Source: Rapana venosa
Taxonomy: Eukaryota; Mollusca; Gastropoda; Neogastropoda; Muricidae
Length of the DNA stretch: 64,000 bases
Assembly: GCA_028751875.1 (NCBI GenBank)
Contig: CM054135.1
Location: forward strand, 12,982,051-13,046,050
Direction: 5' to 3'
This document shows, one piece after another, positions 1 to 13,767 of the stretch; the stretch's first letter is position 1; each line of letters starts with the position of its first letter. The position numbers were made by a program, and so were the translations under genes. Below the pieces are notes generated by a model. It was given only the letters and a program-made list of their open reading frames with translations. It made no database searches and had not been told where the DNA came from.

Positions 1-190
1 CACACCTCAGCACAACACAACACAACTGAAAACACATCGATACAACACTACACAACTGAAAACACTTCAACCCAACTGAAAACTGAACACACCTCAACCC
101 AACCCAACACAACTGAAAACTGAACACACATCGATACAACACAACACAACACAACTGAAAACTGAACACACTTCAACACAACCCCAACAC
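1..190. repeat. Minisatellite with cacaactgaaaactgaacac core
   Basis: Roughly three to four imperfect copies of a 45-60 bp unit built round the 20-mer cacaactgaaaactgaacac, followed by variable caacac/caaccc runs. It lies in the gene 1 intron after the chitin-binding exon and continues to the window edge. Confidence 0.8.
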
Positions 191-254
191 AGCTAAACCT
201 CAACTCGACACAACACGACGCCACACCAAACTTCATCCACACACACACGATCCA

Positions 255-340
255 CGCCAGCCCAGAAAGCCAGCCCAGAAAGCAGCCAGCCCAGAAAGCC
301 AGCCAGCCCAGAAAGCAGCCAGCCCAGAAAGCAGCCAGCC
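255..340. repeat. Minisatellite cagcccagaaagc next to splice donor
   Basis: About six copies of a 13-17 bp unit (agcccagaaagcagcc). It starts only about 10 bases past the donor of the chitin-binding exon, within the first 100 nt of the intron. Confidence 0.85.
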
Positions 341-352
341 CAGGAAACGGAC

Positions 353-547
353 CTTGCGGACAGTCCACGTAGGCAGCATCCACGCAGGCCACGGCCTCGG
401 AGCTCCAGAAGAGGCCGAAGGGGCAGGTCTTGAGCACCGGCTGGTACCCGCCGTTCCTCTCCGGGTAGCACACCACGTACTTGGTGCAGTCCCCGGGGTA
501 GTGGTTGTACCCCACCCCACCCTTCACCAGACACTCCTGGCAAAGAT
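353..547 (-). CDS. Gene 1 exon: chitin-binding type-2 (peritrophin-A) domain
   Basis: Phase 1-1 exon of 195 nt between acceptor ctgtcag and donor gtccgt. It encodes seven cysteines in a spacing typical of ChtBD2/CBM14, with the aromatic-rich stretches [17 protein letters not shown] and [15 protein letters not shown]. The domain binds chitin in peritrophins and in shell-matrix proteins. It follows VWA domain 2 directly (junction reads C-I-D-L-C). The intron that starts at its donor begins inside a short minisatellite, described separately. Confidence 0.88.
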
Positions 548-705
548 CTGACAGCCGAGGCCACCCGTGAGAGGATGGATTTAGAAGGAGAGAAAGTTGG
601 GTGGTGTGCTGCTTTTGTGGCGAGCGATTTAATTTTCTTGTTGATTACACGGTGTAAGAGGATGTGTACAAAGAGGATGACATGTGTACTCTAGCCACAC
701 ACACA

Positions 706-742
<37 letters not shown>

Positions 743-920
743 GCACGCACGCACACACACACACGCACGCACACACAAACGCACGCACACACACACAAAC
801 ACGCACGCACCCACACAAACACACACACGCACGCACGCACGAACGCACACACGCATGCGTTCGCGCACACACATTCCAGTACACAAACAGACACAGACAG
901 GCAGTGAGGCAGGGAGACAG

Positions 921-965
<45 letters not shown>

Positions 966-1799
966 GTCTATGTCAGTATATGTTTGTCTTTTTGACTGTC
1001 TCACTCTGCCTCTCTGTCTTTCTCTATCGCGCTCGCACACGCACACAAAAACACACGCACAAACACGCACACGCGCGCACATGCACGCACACCCACTTTC
1101 ATACAAAGAGTAACATTCACACAAAGACACAGATTGAGACAGGGGGAGAGAGATAGAGAAAGAAAAAGAAAAAGAGATAGAGACAGAGACAGAGAGGCAC
1201 GGACAGATATGAAATCAGTGGATTACAAAAAGCAGGGTGATCGTATGCCCACCTTGGCTTCAGTTTTGTCCCCCAGTTCACCCAATTATAAATGGGTACC
1301 TGCCCTCTTTAGGGTCAGGGAAGGTAAAGCAGCGAGGGAGAGGAGATGGGCGCCGCCCTCAATATGCTGGCCCTAGAGAAACTTAGTTCTCTGGCGTCTC
1401 GCTCCCCTACCGCCTATAGGTTATGGGACACCTTTACCTTACAAAAAGCAGAGACAGTTGATCTGTTCATAAGGGCTCCTCCTATGTATCATGCCCACTT
1501 TCTTGTTCTGGTCTTTGTACTTCATTAAAAACAAAACCCAGTTATGAAGAACCAACACAAAGCAGAACGGAGACAAAACCCAGAGAAAACAAATGAGCGA
1601 GCATCATCATCATTTCATTTCATTTTATTTTATTCTTTTATTTCGAGGATAATGGAATAAGCATCCATGTGCCTTTTTTTCATCCACTCCCCGTGTGTAT
1701 GCAGTTTTGTAAGTTTTGTCATCCGTTCCCACCGGCTCACAATGGCCTACTCTTTCGAAAAGCAGAACGGGTTTTAACGTGTGCACAAGATCTTCTGCT

Positions 1800-1853
<54 letters not shown>

Positions 1854-4402
1854 GCAACAACCACAACAACAACAACAACACCAACACCAACACCATCACC
1901 ACCAACAACAGATGCAACAGCAGCAATAGCAGCAGCAGAAATAGAAGCACAGCAGCAACAGCATCATCATCAGCAGCAACAACAATAACAAAAACAACAA
2001 AACAACAACAACAGCTTACCAGGAATACCGGGTGTTGTGCTAGGTGTGGTTGTAGTCATGGTAGTGGAGGTAGTGGCTGAAACATTGTTTTACAGAATTT
2101 TTGAACAATTTCATTAAAAAGTAGTTTTGAAAATTAAATTAAACTAAATTAATTACTACCTATACAGATAATCTCCCGTTAAGCCAAACCAAGCCTCACC
2201 TATACAGATAATCTCCCAGAAATCCAAACCAAACCTACCTACCTATACAGATAACCTTCTCTAAAGCCAAACCAAGCCCTACCTGTATATATAATCTCTC
2301 GTAAATCCCCCCCTCCAAAATGCCTTTCCTATACGGATAATCTCCCACAAAGCCAACAAAGCCTTACCTATATAGATAACCTCCCGTTCATCCAAACCAA
2401 GCCTACTTACCTACCTATAGAGATAATCTCCCATAAAACCAAACCAAGCCTACCTACCTATACAGATAATCTCTGGTAAAACCAAACCAAACCAAACCTT
2501 ACCTATACAGATAATCTCCCCTAAAACCAAGCCTACCTACCTACCTATACAGATAATCTCTGGCAAAACCAAACCAAACCTTACCTATACAGATAATCTC
2601 TCGCAAAGCCAAACCAAGCCTACCTACCTATACAGATAATCTCTGGCAAGGCCAAACAAAACCTTACCTACCTATACAGATAATCTCTGGCAAAACCAAA
2701 CCAAGCCTTACCTACCTATACAGATAATCTCTGGTAAAACCAAACCAAACCTTACCTATACAGATAATCTCTCGCAAAACCAAACAAAACCTTCCTTTAC
2801 AGATAATCTCTCACAAAACCAAACAAAACCTTTCCTATACAGATAATCTCTGGCAAAACCAAACCAAACCAAACCTTACCTATACAGACAATCTCTGGCA
2901 AAACCAAACCAAACCTTACCTATACAGATAATCTCTGGCAAAACCAAACAAAACCTTACCTATACAGATAATCTCTGGCAAAACCAAACCACACCTTACC
3001 TACCTATACAGATAATCTCTCGCAAACCAAACCAAACCTTACCTTACCTATACAGATAATCTCTGGCAAAACCAAACAAAACCTTACCTATACAGATAAT
3101 CTCTCGCAAAGCCAAACCAAGCCTACCTACCTATACAGATAATCTCTGGCAAGGCCAAACAAAACCTTACCTACCTATACAGATAATCTCTGGCAAAACC
3201 AAACCAAGCCTTACCTACCTATACAGATAATCTCTGGTAAAACCAAACCAAACCTTACCTATACAGATAATCTCTCGCAAAACCAAACAAAACCTTCCCT
3301 TTACAGATAATCTCTCACAAAACCAAACAAAACCTTTCCTATACAGATAATCTCTGGCAAAACCAAACCAAACCAAACCTTACCTATACAGACAATCTCT
3401 GGCAAAACCAAACCAAACCTTACCTATACAGATAATCTCTGGCAAAACCAAACAAAACCTTACCTATACAGATAATCTCTGGCAAAACCAAACCACACCT
3501 TACCTACCTATACAGATAATCTCTCGCAAACCAAACCAAACCTTACCTTACCTATACAGATAATCTCTGGCAAAACCAAACAAAACCTTACCTATACAGA
3601 TAATCTCTGGCAAAACCAAACCAAACCTTACCTATACAGATAATCTCTCGCAAAGCCAAACCTTACCTACCTATACAGATGATCTCTGGCAAAACCAAAC
3701 CTTACCTACCTATACAGATAATCTCTCGCAAAACCAAACCTTACCTACCTATACAGATAATCTCCCATAAAACCAAACCTTACCTACCTATACAGATAAT
3801 CTCTCGCAAAACCAAACCTTACCTATACAGATAATCTCCCATAAAACCAAACCTTACCTACCTATACAGATAATCTCTGGCAAAACCAAACCTTACCTAC
3901 CTATACAGATAATCTCTCGCAAAACCAAACCTTACCTACCTATACAGATAATCTCCCATAAAACCACACCTTACCTACCTATACAGATAATCTCTCGCAA
4001 AGCCTCGGCAATCTCGAAGAGGGCGGAGAAGTCGGTGACGTTGAAGAGCGTGTCACGTGAGGTGGCGATGGCGTCCAGCTCCATGGCCAGCTTGTGCGTC
4101 TTCACGCCCACCCCCACCACCACCAGCACCACCCCGTCCGCTTTGGTGCGGGTGGCCTCGTCGATGGTGTCCTGCACGTTGTTCGACTCCCCGTCCGTGA
4201 TCACAAGCCCTGAAGCAGAAATCATCATCGTCATCGTCGTTGTCGTCGTCGTCATCATCAGCGTCGTCATCGTCATCATTGTCATCGTCGTTGTCGTTGT
4301 CGCCGTCGTCATCATCATCATCACGATGATGACCATCGTCATCGTCCTCCTCCTCATCTCTCTCTGTGTCTCTTTCTGACTCTGTCTCTCCATCTCTCTC
4401 TC

Positions 4403-4435
<33 letters not shown>

Positions 4436-5273
4436 GCACGCATGCACACATACACATTTATATATATATATATATACTTCACACTTTGTACAGATGAAAA
4501 TTTGATTATACAAAATGAAGCCAGTCTCTTAGTCTGTCTGCCAGTCCGTCTACCTGTCTGTCCGTTTGTCAGTCAGTCAGTCAGTCAGCCAGTCTGTCTG
4601 TCAGTCTGTCTATCTGTCTGTATGCCAGTCTTAAGGTCTGTCAGTCCGGCAAGGTGTCTGTCTATCTGCCTGTCCGCCAGTCAGTCAGTCAGTCAGTCAG
4701 TCTGTCAGTGTGTCAGTCAGCCAGTCATTCAGTCAGCCAGCCAGTCAGTCAGCCAGTCAGTCTGTCAGCCAGTCTGTCAGTGTGTCGGTCTGTCAGTCAG
4801 TCAGTCAGTCAGCCAATCAGTCTGTCAGTGTGTCAGTCAATCAGTCAGCCAGTCAGTCTGTAAGTCAGTCAGCCAGTCAGTCTGTCAGTGTGTCAGTCAA
4901 TCAGTCAGCCAGTCAGTCAATCAATCAGCCAGCCAGCCAGCCAGCCAGTCAGCCAGTCAGTCAGTCAGTCAGTATCGTTCTCTACCCGCTGTGTTCCCCA
5001 TCCCTGCAGCTACCTATGTGGGGCACCCTGTCTCTGCCCTGCTGGCGGAACATGGCCCTGAGCTCCCTCAGCCCCAGGGCGGTGTTGGTGGTCCCTATGG
5101 GCGGCTGGTTGAGGGTGGAGGCCTTGGCCTTCAGGGCGTTCTTGCCCAGGAAAGGCTTGATGGGCACCGTGTCTCCGATGTTGGAGCTGTACACGATGAT
5201 GCCCGCGTGGATGGCTTCCTGGTCAATCTGCCCATGGTTCAATCACTGGAGTGTTAATGTAGTCAGTGGCTGC

Positions 5274-5353
<80 letters not shown>

Positions 5354-7681
5354 AGTGTGTGAGTGTGTCTGCAGTGTGTGTGTGTGTCTGCAGTAATGTC
5401 ATGTCATCCTGCTAGATACATTGCCCAAGTGTTTTAAACGTATTATGTGTTTCGTCCAGGTCAGTCAGAAAGTCGGTTATTTTATGTGCATGCTTTTATT
5501 TGTGTCAAAATGCGTTTTGGTTTTGGTTTTCCTCACAGTGCATTGTCACGTGCGGGAGGGGGATGAGGGTGGTTGGGAGGGGGGGGGTGTGAATTTGGTA
5601 TGGGGCTTTGCCTGACCTCCATATTGAGAATTTTTTTTTTACAAGCCTGTTTCACAAATCATAAAATAAAATATGAAAAAGTGCCATCTCAAAATTTGTT
5701 TTTAAAGTCAAAATGTAAAAGAAAAACCGCTAAGGATAAACAACACAAAAATACCAGCAAGAAAATTATACCTAATGACAAACAAAAACACAACAAAAAC
5801 ACAACAATTCAAAGGACGCAGAGTAAAAAAACAAACAAACAAAAACAAAACATACACTCACTGACAACCATTTCAGAAACATCTTTTTATGCCCTTGTAC
5901 TTGACAAACACAACCGTTTCCAAAAGACAAGGGCATCCCAAACAACCACTACTACAAAACACAAAGAAGACCACAGATTTTCTATCACAGCCGGATAGCA
6001 AGACTCCAGATTCCCACTTGTCACCACACACCATCAATGACAGGCCGCAACAAACAGCTTCATACCTCGACAGCACTGAGCCAGGTTTGCCTGTAATAGT
6101 AGTAGTATCAGCAGAGCGTTCCATCCCTGAGCCAGCCACTCACCTCCATGCTGTTGATGAGAGTGGTGACGAATAGTCTGCCCCTGGCCCAGTCCGCGTC
6201 GGAGATGCTGAATGAGCCGTCCAGCAGGAAGACCACGTCTCCGGGCCGGGGACAGGATATGGCTGTGCGTGCATACACAGACACACAGACAGACACACAG
6301 ACAGACAGACAGACAATGTGCTATTGCTGGTACCACAACGTCTCCAGGCCGGGGACAGGATATGGCTGTGCGTGCATACACAGACACACAGACACACAGA
6401 CAACGTGGTACTGCTGGTGTGTGTTGAAAGGTACAGGTGTCCCATAGCCTATGTGGTCCTAGGGGAGTAAGGCATCAGAGACCTCAACTTCTCTAGGGGC
6501 CAGCATATTGAGGGCGGCGCCCATCTCCTCTCCCACGCTGCTTTGCCTTCCATGACCCTAGAGAGGGCAGGTACCCATTTACAGTTGGGTGAACTGGGGA
6601 AATGTACTAAAAGCCAAGGCGTGCAAATGGTCACCTATTCAAGTGGTAACCACGCTCGATGCTTCTTAACCTTGGCTGGGGGAAAAGCAAGTGCTCTGAC
6701 CACTGAGCTTTCCCGCCCCAAGTGTGTGCATTAACAGATAGATAATAATAGTAGTTCCGGTGTTTACAGCCAACAAATTCTTCCTGGTTAAATGCTCCAA
6801 CAGCAGCTACCATTGTCTGTCATATGGGCAAAAATGCCTTGCTATGCCGGACAAGGCAGGCCCAGGGCATCCGACACAATACACAAGCATTAAAAGACGA
6901 CCGTTCTTTTGGGATGTTTGTACGAGCATCTGCTTGAATTTGTCCGATGTTATTATTCCGCCACTTGCGAAGGAAATGTGCCTAAGGGCACAGCTTTCTG
7001 AAATGTTTTATAATTTCTTTTGCATGTCACCTTGATGTAATGAATGCCTTTCTTGCCATCTGCGTTCCATTATCCTATTTGCTCATTACCTTTCAAACTG
7101 TTGTTTACATTTTGATTGCTACTTTTCTTGGATTTACATGTATTTTATTAGTTTTGAAAGTCTTCACGTGCAAAAAAGACATACTGGATCTCTTCAGTCT
7201 TTTTACATTTTCATACTTTTCAAAATATACTTTATTCATTTATTGTTTTAAATTTTCATACATGTTAATCCACTGCCTATTTCAAGGCAAATTTTGCACC
7301 CTCATGTTTGAATACAGCATATCACTATTATACTCTAAGACCTCAGAAGTGGCCCAGTCCAAATGAGCTCCGGTAAAATACAACTGTAGGGACTGGTGGG
7401 GTCACTATGACAGTCTGCAGACTTCGCCATCCAGACCGGACTAAAAATTAAGCATAGTCAGAAGAAGAAGAAGAAGAAGGAGAGGAGGAGGAGGAGAAGG
7501 AAGGAAGGAAGGAAGGAAGGAAGGAAGGAAGGAAGGAAGGAAGGAAGAAGAAGAAGAAACCCAGCATATTTTCTGAACCTAAATATGAAACCAAAAACAC
7601 TCGCACACTCACACACACACATACAGCCTCACACACACACACTCACTCACACACACACACACACACTCACACACACACACA

Positions 7682-7746
<65 letters not shown>

Positions 7747-8064
7747 ACACACACACACAAACACGCACACACAAGACAGACAGACAGATGGATTACGTTG
7801 TAGGTCAGGCGTTGTCATGGTTGTCGTAGTAGTGGTGGTGGTGGTGGTGGTTGTAGTGGTGGTTGGCTTCTTGGGAATCACTGGTCACAGAAAGCAGTCA
7901 CAACACAATGCAAAGCAGCGCAATAGAACGCAGTACACTGCAATCAGGAAAACGCTTGTACATAATTATACCGTCTTAATGTAAAGCAATACAATAGAAT
8001 TCGATACAATTCTGTTAAATTCACTGCAACAACTGTGTACAGTAAACAAATTTGCAGACGAGAA

Positions 8065-8137
<73 letters not shown>

Positions 8138-8662
8138 ACACACACACACACACCGACTCAGTGCAGACTCCACTCTCCCTAAAAGTCCTTCGGATGAGTC
8201 TATAAACCGAGGTCCCGTGTTCGAACGCACGCAGAACATCTTGCGCACACGTTAAAACCCGTTCCTCTTTTCGGAAGAGTAGGCCATTGTGTGCCGGTGG
8301 GAACGGGTGACAAAATATACAAAACTGCATACACACGGGGACTGGATGAAAAAGCACATGAGTGCTTATTCCATTATCTTCGAAATAAAAGAATAAATAA
8401 ACACATACACGCGCGCGCGCACACACACACACACACACACATACAGATACACATACATACAATCCCCCCCTCACACACACAAACACACACAAACAAAACA
8501 CGCACAACACACACACACACTATATCCCCCCCACCCACCACACACACACACTCACCCCCCCCCCCCCCCACACACACACACACACTACCACTCCCCACCC
8601 CCACACACACCACTACTCCCCCCACACTCCCTCCCACACATACCCCACTCCATCCCCCCCTC

Positions 8663-8724
<62 letters not shown>

Positions 8725-8928
8725 TCCCACCTTCACAGATGAGACTCCTCAGTTCCTCCACCACGCCCTGCAGCTCGGTGAAGTCTCGAACCGTGAACAG
8801 GCGGTTCTGCGACGGGTAGTAGTCCGACTTGGCCACCTCCTGAAGCTCGTCGATGAAGGTTTCGTTGCCCACCCCGAGGGCAATCATCGTGATGCCGTCC
8901 AGCTGTAGTCATAACGATAATAATAATG

Positions 8929-8962
<34 letters not shown>

Positions 8963-9114
8963 GAAGAAGAAGAAGAAGAAGAAGAAGAAATGGAATTTAT
9001 TTAGGGCTATATCTGGCAAAAAGAAAACAAAGCGCTTGCATTCAACATCTTCCTACACATACAACCAATAACAATAACAATTAACAGAGGTAACAAATTC
9101 AAATGTGCATACAC

Positions 9115-9183
<69 letters not shown>

Positions 9184-11125
9184 ATACACTTTGACAGGGT
9201 GATGGGATTTTGGCTGTTTTAGGCAGGGATAGATTTGAGGTGAAACAAGAGGGGAAACATCATCACAGTCATATTCCTCGACATACTCTTCATCATGTTC
9301 TTCATCATACTTATCATTACGGTTATCATCACATTCATCATCACATTCATCATCCCAATCACCATTACATTCATCATCACATTCACCGTCACATTTATCA
9401 TCACATTCTTCATTACATTTACCACCACAATTTTCATCATATTGATCATCCTTTTCGTCATCATATTCATCATCACATTCATCACCACATTCTTCATCAC
9501 ATCCACCATAATATTCATCATCACATTCACCATCAGTGTTGTCGCTGTAGTCATCAGCACCGGCATCATCAAAGTCATAATTATCGTCATCGTTTGTGGA
9601 TGTTCTATTCCAATGCTGCACTTAAGGTGTGTAATAATTTGCAATGAGAATAATGATGCTTGTTCTTGTCTGATGGCTTCTAAAGCTAAACCCAAATAAC
9701 TTGTGAAAGGGAAACAATATGGACCGCAGGGCATACATTTATCATTAATCAGACTATATATTTTTTCTATATTTTATTTTTACCTTTCCATTACAAAATG
9801 TCTAAATGCAGTGACTTTTGAAGGGATGATTTAAACTGATGTCCCTTGTCAAATGTGTTTCCCAAAAGAAATCCACATGTATAGTTGGAAGACATGGATG
9901 TCTTCCAGCTGCCAAATGTAAAGACCTTTCATTGCTGTTGAGCACACTATAAGCTTGTAGCTTGCTGTTGTTGCTCTGTTGTACGTGTGTATATCTAAGT
10001 ATATGTAAATTTTGTTTAAACCAGTCAGACTGTGTTATGCCAATATTATGCAAGACGTTTGAAATGCGATAAAACACGGTTTCAAAAAAAGGCTAACTAA
10101 AGAATAAAGGGTCGGGATAGCTCAGTGGTCGGAACACTCGCTTTCCCCAAGCCAGGTTAAGCAGCATCGAGCGTGGTTACCATCTGGATGTGTGACCGTT
10201 AGAGCGCCTTGGCTTCAGTACAGTTCCCCCAGTTCACCCAGCTGTAAATGGGTACCTGCCTCTTTAGGGTCAGGGAAGGTAAAGCAGCGAGGGAGAGGAG
10301 ATGGGCGCCACCCTCAATATACTGGCCCCTAGAGAAGTTGAGGTCTCTGATGCCTTACTACCCTACGAGCTTATAGGTTATGGGATACCTTTACCTTTCA
10401 TTAAAGTAAAAAGGTGGATGATGGTTCATGGATGATGTTTTTCAGTCTGGGTCGCCGTGGCTCACCTGTCTGGCGTAGACAGCCTCCTGGATGGTGGCGG
10501 TGGTGTTGTCCGACCTGCCGTCAGTGATCACCAAGGCGATTTTCTTGGCGTTGTCGCGTGCCTGGTTTTGCATCATCACGCGCATGCGCGCAATGGCGCG
10601 TGCCGTGTCTGTGCCTGTCCCAGGAAGAGAGGTGGGGTGAGATTTTGTGTTTTTCTTTTTCTTTTTAATTAGAAATGTTTTGTGAATGAAAGAAACCGTC
10701 GCGTAAGTCATTGTAGTATAATGAAGAACAGTTCCTTTTGATAATGAAGGTCCACTCTAATTGTCATAACTTTATGTTTGCTTGTAAAACAGAAAAAAGT
10801 GTCACATCATGTCAGGAGGTGAGCATGTCTGAGAATTGGAATATGTGCATGCACAAATATGTTCATGTGGGAGAGGGGTATACGCATGTGTGTGCACATC
10901 CTTATACATAATTCATGACTGAATGATATATGCAAATGCAAATACAATGCAAGTGTGTGTGCATTATTCTCTATGCTCAAAGGGTTACATTTCTTGGTTC
11001 TGGATTCTTGTGAGTGCGTGTAAGGGGGATAACTCGTTAAAAATAGTTTTAAGCCTTCTGTGAATGTTACGTTACATTAAGAAATGATTCACATGTTCAA
11101 TCACCCGTCATGATGCAGTGGTCAG

Positions 11126-11189
<64 letters not shown>

Positions 11190-11238
11190 CATACTAACAC
11201 ACACACACACTAACACACACGCACACACACACACATAC

Positions 11239-11281
<43 letters not shown>

Positions 11282-12529
11282 AAGGACAAGTAGCATCAAT
11301 TCCCATTAGAACTACATGAATTTTCTATGTGCGCATTAAAGCCAAAAAAGAAATTGAAACTGAAATTACCAAAAAAAAATAGAACGGAACAGGATAAGAA
11401 AATATATATACACAGAATCGATATTTATACCAGGGGTTTATGACGTACAATCATTTTCAATATGTTTTTTTAAATTTTAATTCAGAATGGCGTTTTGTTG
11501 AATTAAGACTAAGTCTTGAGAAACGTGCCCAGTCTTTAAAAAACACAATAACCAAGACATTGCTCTACTGAAAATAACATTAAATGTAATATTACCAGTA
11601 GTAATGACACTGATTTTGAACGCTGGAATGTGTTGTTATTTTGAATAATGTATGGTATGTAGGGATTTTTTTCGTGACCTTTCGTAAAAGCAACATTATA
11701 ACAACGAAATATAAAACCTCAGCCTGCTGTGTAAATAGAAATTATCTCAAAATTATCTCAATGTTTAAATTGACCTTATTCATAAGTACATGGAAACAAA
11801 AACGGTGATAATTTTTAACGAAAATGTAGAAAAGAGACGGCGGGAGAGAGAGGGGGGAGAAAGAAAGAATGACAGATGGAAAGAAAGAAAGAGAGAGAGA
11901 GAGGGGGTGATAGAGAGAGAGATACAGACAGACATACAGACATACGGACAGACAGACAGACAAACAAACAGACAGACAGACAGACAGAGACAGGGAAGGA
12001 AGGAGGGAGGGATGGTGAAAGACACACAGAAAGGGAGAAACAGACAGAAACACAGACAGAGAGCGAGAGAGAGAGAGAGATACACACAGGCAGACAGACA
12101 GTCAGACAGAGACAGGGAGACACAGAGAGAGACAGAGACAGACAGACAGACAGACAGACGCAGAGACAGACAGACAGACAGAGACAGACAGAGACACACA
12201 GTGAGACAGAGAGACAGACAGACAGAGACAGAGAGAGACAGACAGAGACAGATAGAGACAGGCCTAGAGAGGGCGTCGAACAGACTTTATGCCGTTAACT
12301 ATTCGATACATGTCTGTGTTAGTGTACATGTCTATAAATAATGAGTGAATAATGCAACTATTTATATGTAGCAAGCAGACATGCAGCACTAGCAGTGATG
12401 AATGACAGCAGTTTGAACATGTTTCTTCGTTATTCTATTAATCAATTTAGATATGAACATAGCCTATACATTGTAACAACTGTCAAGAAAACATGAAAAA
12501 CTTAATAAAGAACCACGCGCGCGCGAACA

Positions 12530-12560
<31 letters not shown>

Positions 12561-13728
12561 GCGCGCGCATGCACACACACACGCACATACGCACGAACCC
12601 ACACACATACACACGCACGTACACACACACACAACGCACGCACGCGCACACACACTTCATTTTTTCCCCTTACAGACTGCAAAGTAAATACTGTAATCAG
12701 TTTAAAAACCGAGGCAAAATTTAGTCATTGGGGTATACCATGTCCATCAATGTCAATTCCATATAATTTATGTTTCCAGGACTTTGACGATTTTTAAAAA
12801 CGATATATATATTATATATTCAGCTATTTTCATGTAAAACGGCTGTTGATTATAAAACACTGAGATCATTTTTAACCGACAACGTCATAATTATTTACCA
12901 TCTGAATTTTTTTTAAATGCATATCAGCATCCCTCTTTCTTTACATACACAATACAGTGAGCATGATATGAGGAAACAGTCACAAACGAATACATCATGA
13001 CTATGATATGTACATCATGACTATGATATATACATCATGACTGTGATATTATACATCATGACTATGATATGTACATCATGACTATGATATATACATCATG
13101 ACTATGATATATACATCATGACTATGATATATACATCATGACTATGATATATACATCATGACTATGATATATACATCATGACTATGATATATACATCATG
13201 ACTATGATATATACATCATGACTGTAATAAATTATATACATCATGGCTTATATATATTATGACTGTAATATAAACATCATGACTATGATATATATATTAT
13301 GACTGTAATATATACATCATGACTATGATATACACATTGTGACTATGCTATGGAAAAAGTGGCATGGTATGAACGAAACTAACCATGAGATACTTCAAGA
13401 TGAGAGAGGAAAGACATAATAGTATGAAAAAAGAAAAAAAGTCGACATTCTTAACAATGGTTTATCATCATGATCCAGCCAAACAAAAAACAAAAAAACA
13501 GCTTCCAAAAGTCATATCAGCTTCGAATGAAATCCCAACCCTGTTTCCCTTTGATTATACCATTGATGCTGTGCATGATTAACTTTCTTCTTTGCTCGTT
13601 TGCTTGTTTTTCACTTAAAAACCGACAACATTTTCCAGAAAAGCACACAAGGAAACCCCAACAGAGAAGTAGGAAGGAATGATGATAAAAGGTGCAGACA
13701 ATGCACCCCCCCCCCACACACACACAGA

Positions 13729-13767
<39 letters not shown>

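Larger units (their letters stand above)
548..3978. other. Gene 1 intron between VWA2 and chitin-binding exons
   Basis: 3.4 kb intron containing CA/CG compound repeats (about 690-1095), a GA-rich run, a 5'-truncated SINE A, a SINE B fragment, CAT/CAG/CAA triplets, and the splice-donor-derived array next to the upstream exon. No further exon was recognised. Confidence 0.7.

Noticed and set aside
2155..3978. Resemblance to a CRISPR array (regular 30-40 bp units)
   Set aside because: No unique spacers, no cas genes, eukaryotic context, and the unit derives from the adjacent exon.
4442..5257. 271-codon Ser/Gln-rich plus-strand frame
   Set aside because: Tetranucleotide repeat plus the antisense shadow of the VWA2 exon.
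7040..7366. Hydrophobic 108-codon plus-strand frame
   Set aside because: AT-rich composition produces Phe/Leu/Ile/Tyr codons; no family resemblance or splice context.
10120..10200. Possible tRNA or 5S rRNA gene
   Set aside because: The same sequence with the same 3' body recurs four times; it is the head of a SINE and lacks a complete tRNA or 5S fold.
11780..12341. Long frames on both strands rich in Asp/Arg or Ser/Leu/Cys/Val
   Set aside because: GACA/GA repeat translated in different frames.
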